From Candidatus Zixiibacteriota bacterium (GTDB lineage Bacteria > Zixibacteria > MSB-5A5 > UBA10806), in assembly GCA_020348065.1 (NCBI GenBank), contig CP070742.1, positions 875,499 through 920,560 of the forward strand: a DNA stretch of 45,062 nucleotides, in the 5' to 3' direction. Shown here piece by piece: positions 34,402-42,769 of the stretch. Both the position numbers and the translations under genes were made by a program. The notes under the pieces are model-generated. The model saw only the letters and a program-made list of their open reading frames with translations. It did no database searches and had not been told where the DNA came from. Every line of letters begins with the position of its first letter. The first letter of the stretch is position 1.

Positions 34402-35396
34402 AGATAAAGACCGAGGAATACGATATTCACCTTATTAATACGTTCAGGACCACGCATGGCGCCAGGGACGTTATGCAGATCTTGATAGTCAATATCGATG
34501 AGGGATTGGGCGAAGCCTCGCCGGTGCACTATTACGGCGAGGATTTGAACACCGTGAGAAATTTTATCAATAAGGCGGCGGGGAAAATTGATATTGATCC
34601 TTTTCAATTGGAAAAGCTGTCTTTTGATCTCGAGAAGGTGGGTGCATTCAACTACAGCGCCAAGGCGGCCATAGATATGGCAATGCATGACCTGACGGCG
34701 AAAAAATTGGGAATTCCGTTGTATAAATTCTTCGGCATAACTCCCAGGACCGATCTGGCGACCTCGTTCACCATTTCGATTTCCGATCCGGATACCATGA
34801 AAAAGCAAACGGAGAAAAACAAGGGGTATCATGTATATAAGGTGAAAGTGGGAGTTCCCGGCGATATCGAGATGATTGAAGCGGTGAGAGACGCGACCGA
34901 CGCGAAAATAAGAGTTGACGCCAATGAGGGATGGAATGTCAAGGAAGCGATATCGAAAATAAGGAAACTCGAAAAACTCGACGTTGAATTTATAGAACAA
35001 CCCCTGCACCGTGATGATTTTGACGGGTTCAGGATATTACGCTCGAAGACGGAGCTGCCGATAATTGTAGATGAAGGCGTTTTCAGATCGACCGATATTC
35101 CCAAATATGTCGGTCTGGCCGACGGGATAAATATCAAGCTTTCGAAATCTGGGGGGGTGCGCGAGGGCATGAAGATGATATCGGTTGCGCGGGCGCATAA
35201 AATGAAGGTTATGATCGGATGCATGGTGGAGACCTCGGTGGGAATCACCGCCGCGGCCCAGATAGCGTCCCTTGCTGATTATGCCGATCTCGACGGCAAC
35301 ATTTTGATTTCGGATGACCCCTTTAAGGGTGTTGAAATTGTGAACGGTTATATAAAGCTGCCTGACGGGCCCGGCCTCGGCGTCGTAAAAAGATGA
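34398..35396 (+). CDS. L-Ala-D/L-Glu epimerase, enolase superfamily
   Basis: The 332-residue protein has the muconate-lactonising subgroup pattern: KxK in YKVKVG (K148, K150), the metal ligands in RVDANEGW, EQPL and IVDEGV, and the opposite lysine K247 in NIKLSKSGG. The end reads DLDGNILISDDPF, a DxD type seen in dipeptide epimerases. These convert L-Ala-D-Glu from murein to L-Ala-L-Glu so that it can be digested. Related enzymes act on other dipeptides, but its position between ldcA and an amidase favours the murein role. It overlaps both neighbours by 4 bases (ATGA). Confidence 0.92.
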   Translation: MKIKTEEYDIHLINTFRTTHGARDVMQILIVNIDEGLGEASPVHYYGEDLNTVRNFINKAAGKIDIDPFQLEKLSFDLEKVGAFNYSAKAAIDMAMHDLTAKKLGIPLYKFFGITPRTDLATSFTISISDPDTMKKQTEKNKGYHVYKVKVGVPGDIEMIEAVRDATDAKIRVDANEGWNVKEAISKIRKLEKLDVEFIEQPLHRDDFDGFRILRSKTELPIIVDEGVFRSTDIPKYVGLADGINIKLSKSGGVREGMKMISVARAHKMKVMIGCMVETSVGITAAAQIASLADYADLDGNILISDDPFKGVEIVNGYIKLPDGPGLGVVKR

Positions 35397-37204
35397 TAAG
35401 ATACAAGATTGTATTAATCATTCTTTTATTAATATATTCTGTTCCGTCCGCGGAAATCGATTTAAATGTTATATATCCGCGTTTCGACCAGCAGTTGCCC
35501 GCCGTTGATTCGACCTTTATTTTTGGTAATGTTACGCCGGGAACCGAGATAATTATAAACGGAAGCGCCGTGGAGGTTCATGAAGACGGCGGCTGGCTGG
35601 GATTCTTGCCTGTTCAACCAGGGCAATTTCAATTCAATATTATAGCGTTTGGGAAAACGGATACGGCCATGATTGCATGGCCTGTACAGGTGGGTCCCGT
35701 CGAGTTGATAGATATGGGACTCAGGCCGGTAATTCCGAACACGCCCGACCCCGATTCGGATATCGTTTACTCGGTGGGTGATGTTTTTCAATTTTCATTC
35801 AGGTCTCAGGCCGGAGGAATCGGGTGGTTTAAAATAGGCGATTCCGATTCGGTCGCGATGTACGAGGTACGTAAGGACGAATATCAAATGCCGATAAGCG
35901 TTTTCGGGGATGTTAGCGCAGGTATTAATCCTCAATTGGATATGGTCACCTATGCGGGTTATAAGCGTCTGGATGATAAAGATATCGGTAACCACGAGGT
36001 GGTATATTGGTTCAATCCGGCTGGCAAATCCTTAATATATTCGCAAAACATAGCACCTCGATCGACGGGCAATATACTGACCGTAATGCCGGAGTTTCCG
36101 CCCGTAATCGGAAAATTGTCGGGTAAATCTCATATTATTCGCACCGGAGTAAGAAAAGGATATAAGCTTTTATATCTGCCGGCCGGCATCAGGGTACATA
36201 TAACCGGAATGGAAAGCGATTTCTACAAACTGCGTTTGGGCGAGGGCATTTCCGGTTACACCAACATAGACAGCGTCGCCATATTGCCCCAGGGGACTGA
36301 AGTACCATCAGGCAGGGTCTCGTATATCACAATTAATGAAACGGATAGATATATTGAAATATCCTGTAATACCGGGAATAAATTGCCATATGAAATAACC
36401 GAATCATCAGCCGGGCTACTTATGGATATTGATATATTCGGAGTTGTCGGAGACGTTGACTGGATCAGATATAACACCTCGAGCGGACTGGTAAAAATCG
36501 TCAGATGGTCGCAGCCCCGGGATGATATTTTTAGAATTGCGGTCGAACTGACCAAGAATATCATGGGAGGATATAAAGCGTTCTATTTTGATAACGATTT
36601 TATTTTCAGGATTAAGAAAAATCCGAAATTAAGACGCTGGCCGTACAAACCTTTTAGTGGAGTAAAAATCGCCATCGATCCCGGACATTCGCATGACAGC
36701 GGAGCTATCGGACCGACGGGCTTGAAAGAAAAGGACGCCAATCTCTGGATCGCGCATGAGCTTCGAGAAACGCTTCTGGAAAACGGCGCCGAAGTTATCA
36801 TGACACGATACGGGCATGAGCATATTCCGTTATATGACCGTCCAAAAATCGCGTGCAAATGGGATACCGATATTCTTGTATCGATTCATAATAACGCTCT
36901 GCCCGACGGTATAAATCCGTTTGAGAATAACGGGGTCTCGGTTTACTACTATCATCCACACTCGAAGCCGTTGGCGGAGGCGATTCATACGCGTATGGTT
37001 AAAAAGACGGGATTGCCGGACCACGGGCTTTATTACGGTAACCTGGTGCTGACCAGGCCGCCGGAGCTTCCCGCGGTTCTGGTAGAATGCGCCTTTATGA
37101 TGATTCCCGAGCAGGAAGCCAGGCTGAAGACCGACAGCTACCAGAGAAAATGCGCCAAAGCGATTATGGAAGGCATCAAAGATTATTTGAAGCTAAGCAG
37201 GTAG
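35393..37204 (+). CDS. N-acetylmuramoyl-L-alanine amidase (Amidase_3) with long N-terminal region
   Basis: The 603-residue protein has a signal peptide (about 1-20, ending YSVPSA). The C-terminal 190 residues are a zinc amidase: IAIDPGHSHDSGAIG, LKEKDANLWIAHELRETL, SIHNNALPD, and VECAFMMIPEQEARL with the catalytic Glu. The N-terminal 400 residues include an Ig-like start (about 22-105), an SH3-like segment near 240-300 and AMIN-like strands (about 310-405). It would cut the bond between muramic acid and the stem peptide in the periplasm. It is the last gene of the muropeptide operon. The convergent ABC transporter genes end only 4 bases beyond its stop, with no visible terminator between. Confidence 0.93.
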   Translation: MIRYKIVLIILLLIYSVPSAEIDLNVIYPRFDQQLPAVDSTFIFGNVTPGTEIIINGSAVEVHEDGGWLGFLPVQPGQFQFNIIAFGKTDTAMIAWPVQVGPVELIDMGLRPVIPNTPDPDSDIVYSVGDVFQFSFRSQAGGIGWFKIGDSDSVAMYEVRKDEYQMPISVFGDVSAGINPQLDMVTYAGYKRLDDKDIGNHEVVYWFNPAGKSLIYSQNIAPRSTGNILTVMPEFPPVIGKLSGKSHIIRTGVRKGYKLLYLPAGIRVHITGMESDFYKLRLGEGISGYTNIDSVAILPQGTEVPSGRVSYITINETDRYIEISCNTGNKLPYEITESSAGLLMDIDIFGVVGDVDWIRYNTSSGLVKIVRWSQPRDDIFRIAVELTKNIMGGYKAFYFDNDFIFRIKKNPKLRRWPYKPFSGVKIAIDPGHSHDSGAIGPTGLKEKDANLWIAHELRETLLENGAEVIMTRYGHEHIPLYDRPKIACKWDTDILVSIHNNALPDGINPFENNGVSVYYYHPHSKPLAEAIHTRMVKKTGLPDHGLYYGNLVLTRPPELPAVLVECAFMMIPEQEARLKTDSYQRKCAKAIMEGIKDYLKLSR

Positions 37205-37208
37205 CATT

Positions 37209-38021
37209 TTACTGTTTTAAAGCCCCGGCGGTAATACCCTCGGTTATCCGTTTTTGAAAAATTAAAAAGAATATAATAACCGGCAGCGCGGCTACTGTCG
37301 AACCGGCCATGGATACCGGCCAGTCGCTGGAACGGGGATCCTGCATCAACGCCAGCCCCACCGGCAGGGTATACATCTTGCTGGAATTGGTGAGGATTTT
37401 GGGGAATAGAAATGAGTTCCAGGTGGTCAGGAAAATCTGGACCGAAAGCACCGCCAGCGCCGGTTTGCATAAAGGAAGGACTATTTTGAAAAATATCGAT
37501 ATCTCGCCGGCCCCGTCCACCCGGGCGGCGTCCTCCAGGTCGGTCGGCAATCCGTCGATATACTGCTTCATCAAAAATACGCCAAGCGGCGCCACCAGCC
37601 AGGGGACTATCAGTGCCAGGTAGGTATCGAACCAGCCGAATTTGAGCATCATCTGGAAAATGGGGAGTATGAGCACGTGAACCGGAACCATTAGCATCGC
37701 TACCGCCGATAGAAATATGGGCCAGGTTATTCTAATGTTTCCGCGTGATAACCCGTACCCTACCATGGCGCAGAAAACGATATTACCCGCTGTAACGGCC
37801 AGGGCCACAAAGGCGGAATTGAAAAAATAAGTCCCGAAATTGTTTGATTTGAATACTACCGCATAGTTCTTTAAAGTCAAACCGAAATTTCGCAGGCTCA
37901 GTGAGAAACTGCCCGGCTCCTGAAAACTTAAGAGGATCATATATATCATAGGGAAAATCATGATAAAAAGCACAATTGATAGGAATGCCGGAACCATCCA
38001 TAACATAAGCGCTTTTTTCAT
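37209..38021 (-). CDS. Sugar ABC transporter permease, MalG type (CUT1)
   Basis: The 270-residue inner-membrane protein has six hydrophobic segments and the cytoplasmic EAA loop as DLEDAARVDGAGEISIFFKIVLPLCKPALAV, which docks on the ATPase. It pairs with the permease upstream, which overlaps it by 4 bases. Such pairs import oligosaccharides or glycerol phosphates. It is the last gene of the operon; no ATPase gene is present before the convergent amidase, so the ATPase must be shared from elsewhere, as is common in CUT1 systems. Confidence 0.93.
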   Translation of the reverse strand: MKKALMLWMVPAFLSIVLFIMIFPMIYMILLSFQEPGSFSLSLRNFGLTLKNYAVVFKSNNFGTYFFNSAFVALAVTAGNIVFCAMVGYGLSRGNIRITWPIFLSAVAMLMVPVHVLILPIFQMMLKFGWFDTYLALIVPWLVAPLGVFLMKQYIDGLPTDLEDAARVDGAGEISIFFKIVLPLCKPALAVLSVQIFLTTWNSFLFPKILTNSSKMYTLPVGLALMQDPRSSDWPVSMAGSTVAALPVIIFFLIFQKRITEGITAGALKQ

Positions 38022-38884
38022 GCTGATTTCCTGACGTTGATCAGTTTGAATTGAAGCAGCGAAAATGTAAGAAGAATTATAAAGAGGATATAGGCCGCCG
38101 CCGAGGCGTACCCGATACTTCCCCGGCTGATTCCCCTCTCGAATATAAAGAATACGGCGGTGAGGGTGGAATTGAACGGCCGCCCCGAGGTCATTACGAA
38201 TATCTCCACGAAAATCTGAAACGACCTTATGGTATTGAGCACAATCACGAAGGCGAACGTCGATTTGAGTAAGGGGATGGTGATGCTCGCGCTTCTCCGG
38301 AAAAACCCGGCGCCGTCCCCCCGGGCGGCCTCGTAAAGCTCAATAGGAATCGATTTTATTCCGGCCAGAAAGATCAGAACATAATAGCCGATAGCGACCC
38401 AGACGTCCATGGCCATGATCGAAAGAAGCGCCGTCTTTTCCGACTGTAAAAAACCGTTTTCCGGTGGAGAGAGCCCCGCGATCTGACACAGGGAAAAAAG
38501 ATATCCGCCTCGTGAATACAGGTTGTAGAATATCAGCGCTATTACCACCATGGCTGTTATAGACGGTATAAAATAGGCGGCCTGGAATATTTTATGCCCG
38601 GGTATTTTCTCGGCGATAAGCAAAGCGAAAATCAGAGCGAGAACCGTTGTAACGGGAATAGTACCGAAGACAAAATAAAACGTGTTCTTCAAAGACGTCA
38701 AAAATACCGGGTCGGATAGTAGATTGGAATAATTGGTGAAGCCGATAAAATCACCGGACCCCTGAAGCAGCTTAAAATCGGTGAAGGACAGATAAAGCGA
38801 ATAACTTATGGGATACAGCCAGAAAACCAGCAGGTAAACAATCCAGGGAAGTGTGAAAAGCAGTATTTTGTGTTTAGTCCGCAT
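38018..38884 (-). CDS. Sugar ABC transporter permease, MalF/UgpA type (CUT1)
   Basis: A 288-residue membrane protein with about six segments, beginning FTLPWIVYLLVFWLYPISYSLYLSFTDF as in UgpA/LacF permeases. The EAA loop reads ELYEAARGDGAGFFRRSASITIPLLKST. It forms the other half of the membrane channel with the downstream permease. The start overlaps the end of the solute-binding gene by 11 bases and the end overlaps the next permease gene by 4, so the three are translated as a unit. Confidence 0.93.
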   Translation of the reverse strand: MRTKHKILLFTLPWIVYLLVFWLYPISYSLYLSFTDFKLLQGSGDFIGFTNYSNLLSDPVFLTSLKNTFYFVFGTIPVTTVLALIFALLIAEKIPGHKIFQAAYFIPSITAMVVIALIFYNLYSRGGYLFSLCQIAGLSPPENGFLQSEKTALLSIMAMDVWVAIGYYVLIFLAGIKSIPIELYEAARGDGAGFFRRSASITIPLLKSTFAFVIVLNTIRSFQIFVEIFVMTSGRPFNSTLTAVFFIFERGISRGSIGYASAAAYILFIILLTFSLLQFKLINVRKSA

Positions 38885-40064
38885 AGTCTTCCGATTTCAA
38901 TTTGGCGTCGATTGTCTTTGCCGCTCTGAGCAAAACCTCTTCCGCGGTACCGTGACCGTATATGGCGGCTTCGATGGCGTCTTCGATATCCTGTTCGATG
39001 TAGACCCACAGGGGGGTTGGCGGGGCGGACCGGGAATTTTCCAGCTGGAAGGCAAGTATTCGCTTCTGTGGGTCGGTTATCTCGAGGCCGGGATAGGGGG
39101 GGAATCCGAAACCGGCGGCGTCGCATAAAGCCTGCGAATTTTCTTTTTGGGTAAGAAATTTTGCAAGTTTTTTGGCCGTTTCGAGATTTTTCGATTTGGC
39201 GTTTACGGCTATATACTCTCCGCCGAAAAAGGAGATGCCTGTCCCGCCCGACGGATTCATGATCGGTACCAGCCTGTATTCAAAATTGACCTTTGAGCGT
39301 TTCAGTTTATTCAATAGCCAGCCGCCGGAAATTATAAATCCGAGTTTGCCGTCAATGAAATACTCCTCCAGCCTCCTCTGGCTTTCGATAGCGCCGCAGT
39401 CACAGATTTTGAGGTAGCATTCAAGCGCTTCTATCGCCTGTTCTGATCCCAGCTCACAGGTTTTGCCGTCAGGGCTCATGATATTACCGCCGTTACTCCA
39501 TAAAAACGGCAGATATTTCTTGTAGAGCCGATGTTTTTCGGCGGAATTGCACCCGAAACCGAAATAATCCTCCCCCAGATCGTCGATTTTTTCGCAGGCC
39601 TTCAGCAGATCATCCCGATTTTCCGGCACCTCTACACCGGCCTTGTCTAATAAATCGAGGTTGAAATAAAATATTCTCGATGCCAGCATCCAGGGCAAAG
39701 CATAGAGATCGCCCCGCCATTTTGCCGGTGCGAGGTAATTTTCCGGAAGATCGGAACGGAAATCAGCCAGAAGGCCCTCCGAAGCGAACTCCGCGATCCA
39801 GTCCGAGCCGAGTTCCATCACGTCGGGAGGATCATCGGCGGCGAACGATATCACCAGCTTGTCATGACCGTTGGCCCAAGTGAGATCGGTTATTTTCACC
39901 TTTACCCCGGGATTGCGTATCTCGAAATCTCTCACCATCTTCTCCACGACAGGTTTGGTGTTGACATCGGACCAGAACTGCCAGAAGCGAATCGTGCCCG
40001 TTTCGTTTTTTGAGCCCGAACAGCTCAGGCCCAAAACCAGGGAGATCAAACAAAAATACCGCAC
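38874..40064 (-). CDS. Extracellular solute-binding lipoprotein of a sugar ABC importer
   Basis: The 396-residue protein is of the family 1 solute-binding type: IRFWQFWSDVNTKPVVEKMVRDFEIRNPGVKVKI at the start, DVMELGSDWIAEFASEG, LYALPWMLASRIFYFNLDLLDKAG and GISFFGGEYIAVNAKSKN later. The short signal ends GLSC (Cys 15), a lipoprotein-like end though not a perfect lipobox. Substrate cannot be read. The start is a GTG at 40064 with no ribosome-binding sequence; a strong promoter places the transcript start at that base, so the mRNA may be leaderless. It heads the operon and is divergent from the membrane module at 40199. Confidence 0.93.
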   Translation of the reverse strand: MRYFCLISLVLGLSCSGSKNETGTIRFWQFWSDVNTKPVVEKMVRDFEIRNPGVKVKITDLTWANGHDKLVISFAADDPPDVMELGSDWIAEFASEGLLADFRSDLPENYLAPAKWRGDLYALPWMLASRIFYFNLDLLDKAGVEVPENRDDLLKACEKIDDLGEDYFGFGCNSAEKHRLYKKYLPFLWSNGGNIMSPDGKTCELGSEQAIEALECYLKICDCGAIESQRRLEEYFIDGKLGFIISGGWLLNKLKRSKVNFEYRLVPIMNPSGGTGISFFGGEYIAVNAKSKNLETAKKLAKFLTQKENSQALCDAAGFGFPPYPGLEITDPQKRILAFQLENSRSAPPTPLWVYIEQDIEDAIEAAIYGHGTAEEVLLRAAKTIDAKLKSEDYAD

Positions 40065-40070
40065 AGGAAG

Positions 40071-40100
40071 ATTTTATCTCAGTCGGGAGCTTTATGTCAA
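40071..40100 (-). promoter_or_regulatory. Promoter of the ABC importer operon
   Basis: On the minus strand, TTGACA (40100-40095), 18-base spacer, TAAAAT (40076-40071). The expected start is at about 40064, which is the first base of the GTG start codon. Confidence 0.7.
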
Positions 40101-40160
40101 GGACCAACAGGGGATTCAATACCTGTGTATACCGTTTTTATCTCATCAGGTTTGTAGGGC

Positions 40161-40189
40161 TTGACAGGCCGTCAAAATGCTTATAAAAT
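40161..40189 (+). promoter_or_regulatory. Promoter of the four-gene membrane module
   Basis: Perfect TTGACA (40161-40166), 17-base spacer, TAAAAT (40184-40189). The expected start near 40196 is only about three bases before ATG 40199. Confidence 0.75.
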
Positions 40190-40198
40190 TCTGCAGGT

Positions 40199-41329
40199 AT
40201 GAAGCGATTTTTTATCATATCGGCTTTGTTTGCTTTAATGCCTTTGCAGGTATTTGCCTTTGAATTATATATTTCCGATCAGCCCAACGATGACGGAACC
40301 AGGCTTACCGTGGAGTGGGATCCCTTGCCTCCCGATGATTTGCGGTCAATCGACCCGGAGATTTACAGCCTATTGAGATCCGAATCGCCTGATGGTGAAT
40401 TTACGTCAATCGATATCGTATCCCGGCTCGATCCGTCGCGGCGAAAAATCGACGAGAATCTTGCCACCGGGCGTAGCTATTATTATAAACTGGCATATTC
40501 CGACTCCACAATATCATGGGAATCAAATGTTGCCGGACCGGCAGCTCCCGAAGAGAACTGGTATAACAGATCCAGAACCAACGTGCTTATAGGCATATTA
40601 ATTACGGGCGCTTTCGTGGGAATATTCATTATACTTGGCAGGAAGGGCAAATCTCTTTATCTAAGGCCTATCGCCGGGCTTAACGCCATGGATGAGGCCA
40701 TCGGACGGGCCACCGAGATGGGCAAGCCTATCCTGTATTCCTCGGGGCGCGGCAAAATGGAGCGACCGGCGTCGATCGCCAGCATGAATATCCTGGGATC
40801 GGTGGCCGAAAAAGTGGCCTCCTACGGTACGCCTCTTATATTTCCCAATAACGACCCGGTGGTGACGGCTGTCGCCCAGGAGGTCGCCCGGGAGGGATAC
40901 ACCAAGGCCGGGCACGCCGATCTGTACAATCCCGATAATATATACTTTGTTACCGACAGCCAATTCGGCTACGCCGCGGCGGTGGACGGTATTATGATGA
41001 GGGAACGTCCCGCCACCAACCTGTTTTTCGGAACTTTCGAGGCAGAATCGCTTATCCTGGCCGAGACCGGAAATTCGATAGGGGCTATTCAGATAGCCGG
41101 CACTGACTCCTCCATCCAGATGGCCTTTTTTATTGTGGCCTGCGACTTCGTGCTTATCGGCGAAGAATTATTCGCGGCTTCAGGATATTTATCGGGAGAT
41201 CCGCAGGTGGTGGGCACCTTGAAGGGCTCGGATTACCTGAAGGTTATTATAATTATCATGATTTTATTCGGAGCCGTGGTCGGGCTTTTGAACCAGGAAT
41301 GGTTTGTAAACCTGTTTTTGACCGCGTGA
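40199..41329 (+). CDS. Membrane protein with FN3-like domain and DUF6754-like domain
   Basis: The 376-residue protein begins with a signal-like segment (about 1-21, PLQVFA), an FN3-like beta domain (about 23-118, with RLTVEWDPLPP and GRSYYYKLAYSD), a membrane helix (about 128-148), a 200-residue domain and a final hydrophobic segment (about 348-374). The large domain opens with GLNAMDEAIGRATEMGKPILY and continues GRGKMERPASIASMNILGSVAEKVASYGTPLIFP; I recall this as DUF6754, uncharacterised. If the signal is cleaved, the large domain is cytoplasmic. It is the first of four genes separated by single bases and has no conventional ribosome site, fitting a leaderless transcript. The function is unknown. 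Confidence 0.85.
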   Translation: MKRFFIISALFALMPLQVFAFELYISDQPNDDGTRLTVEWDPLPPDDLRSIDPEIYSLLRSESPDGEFTSIDIVSRLDPSRRKIDENLATGRSYYYKLAYSDSTISWESNVAGPAAPEENWYNRSRTNVLIGILITGAFVGIFIILGRKGKSLYLRPIAGLNAMDEAIGRATEMGKPILYSSGRGKMERPASIASMNILGSVAEKVASYGTPLIFPNNDPVVTAVAQEVAREGYTKAGHADLYNPDNIYFVTDSQFGYAAAVDGIMMRERPATNLFFGTFEAESLILAETGNSIGAIQIAGTDSSIQMAFFIVACDFVLIGEELFAASGYLSGDPQVVGTLKGSDYLKVIIIIMILFGAVVGLLNQEWFVNLFLTA

Positions 41330-41330
41330 T

Positions 41331-41948
41331 ATGAGAAGAACCTTTCCAATACTGGTCTGCTTTTCCTTCGGGATGACTATGCTTGTTCAGTTCTTCGTAC
41401 CGTCCAAGCTCTCCACCGACGCCTACAACGAAATTACCAACTGGGTTCAGATTATTTACGCCTTTGCGCTGATAGTGGGAGTCGTGGGGCTTCTTAAATA
41501 TCATTTTTCGAGAGTGTCGCGGAGGGAACGGGGATGGTTTTACAACCTGGTTACGGTGGCGTCCCTGATCGTCATGTCCCTGCTGGGATTTATCGGGGGA
41601 CGCGGCGACGGCGGGTCTTTCATGTGGGTTTTCAATAACATGATGGCGCCGATGCAGGCCACCGTTTTCTCCCTGCTGGCGTTTTTTGTCGCCTCCGCGG
41701 CCTACAGGGGATTTTTGGCCCGCAACCTGGAAGCCTTCTTGCTCTTATTCTCCGCGGTCATGATAATGTTCGGAATAGCCTCGGTGGGCAACGCCATTCC
41801 GCCCTTTTCGGATATCGCCAACTGGATTTTGATAAATCCCTCCATGACAGCCAGGAGAGGGATATTTATCGGGGTGGGCCTGGGGACAATCGCCGTTTCG
41901 CTGAGAGTTATTCTCGGGGTCGAAAGGACATACCTGGGGAAAGAATAA
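41331..41948 (+). CDS. Polytopic membrane protein, second gene of the module
   Basis: The 205-residue protein is almost entirely hydrophobic, with about six membrane segments, starting at residues 5-23 (FPILVCFSFGMTMLVQFFV). A charged cytoplasmic loop (HFSRVSRRERGW, about 62-73) and a Gly-rich stretch (GFIGGRGDGGSF) separate segments. I recognise no family. The gene begins one base after the first gene and ends one base before the third, so it is almost certainly part of one complex with them. It could be a channel or scaffold subunit; nothing in the sequence decides between them. Confidence 0.82.
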   Translation: MRRTFPILVCFSFGMTMLVQFFVPSKLSTDAYNEITNWVQIIYAFALIVGVVGLLKYHFSRVSRRERGWFYNLVTVASLIVMSLLGFIGGRGDGGSFMWVFNNMMAPMQATVFSLLAFFVASAAYRGFLARNLEAFLLLFSAVMIMFGIASVGNAIPPFSDIANWILINPSMTARRGIFIGVGLGTIAVSLRVILGVERTYLGKE

Positions 41949-41949
41949 T

Positions 41950-42768
41950 ATGAGTATCTGGGAAAAAGCCAAAACACTGGATCGCCGGATCATTTTCCTT
42001 TTCATGTTTTTAGGTGTGGGGCTGCCGCTTCTGGCCAAAATAGGTTTGCCCGTAAGCGTTACCGACGATGTTAGAAATGTCTACAATTATATTGAAAAGC
42101 TTGAGCCGGGAGATATCGTTCTGGTTTCCTACGATCACGATACCGGCACTCTTCCCGAAATGATTCCCATGTCCGACGCTATCCTGCGTCATCTCTTCAA
42201 GAAAGATATCCGCGTGGTGGGGATGGCCTTGAGAGCCGAGGGTAACGGCATCGGAAGGCAAAATATCAGACGAACATCTGCGGAATTTGATAAGACCGAG
42301 GGTACCGATTATGTTTTCCTCGGTTTCAGGCCGGAAATTACGGCCGCTATTCTGGGACTGGGCACATCTTTTGAAAAAGTATTTCCCAAAGATGATCGGG
42401 GAATCCCGGTCGGAGAGCTGCCTTTGATGAACGAGGTCAGTAATTACAACGATGTCAAACTGGTTATCTCCGTAACGGACGACGATACGCCCGTATACTG
42501 GGTTAATTACGCCAATGCCCGGTTTAAGGTAAAGGTCGTCGCCGGCCTTACAGCGGTTATGGCTACCACCTTTTTCCCCTTCATCGACTCCGGACAGATG
42601 GTAGGTATGGTGGCGGGTTTAAAAGGGGCGGCAGAATATGAGAAATTGATAAAGACACCGGGAAGGGCCGCCCGGGGTATGGACGCGCAGTCAATCGCCC
42701 ACCTGGTTATGATCGGATTCATAATAATCGGTAATGTCGCCTTTATTATGAGAAGAAGAGGTAAGTGA
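41950..42768 (+). CDS. Membrane-anchored protein with Rossmann-like domain, third gene of the module
   Basis: The 272-residue protein has an N-terminal membrane segment (about 14-32), a large soluble domain (about 33-195) and a C-terminal membrane segment (about 249-265), ending RRRGK. The soluble domain alternates strands and helices (GDIVLVSYDHDTGTLPEMIPMSDAILRHLFKKDIRVVGMAL, YVFLGFRPEITAAILGLG, VKLVISVTDDDTPVYWVNYA), which suggests a Rossmann-like fold. I recognise no family. A stretch GLKGAAEYEKLI before the last helix resembles LKGSDYLKVI at the same place in the first protein of the module. Hydrophobic residues near 198-215 may be a third membrane segment. Confidence 0.82.
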   Translation: MSIWEKAKTLDRRIIFLFMFLGVGLPLLAKIGLPVSVTDDVRNVYNYIEKLEPGDIVLVSYDHDTGTLPEMIPMSDAILRHLFKKDIRVVGMALRAEGNGIGRQNIRRTSAEFDKTEGTDYVFLGFRPEITAAILGLGTSFEKVFPKDDRGIPVGELPLMNEVSNYNDVKLVISVTDDDTPVYWVNYANARFKVKVVAGLTAVMATTFFPFIDSGQMVGMVAGLKGAAEYEKLIKTPGRAARGMDAQSIAHLVMIGFIIIGNVAFIMRRRGK

Positions 42769-42769
42769 T

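Noticed and set aside
34284-35009. 241-residue open frame on the minus strand
   Set aside because: It lies antisense to the epimerase gene, which has a complete set of catalytic residues; the antisense product shows no recognisable domain.
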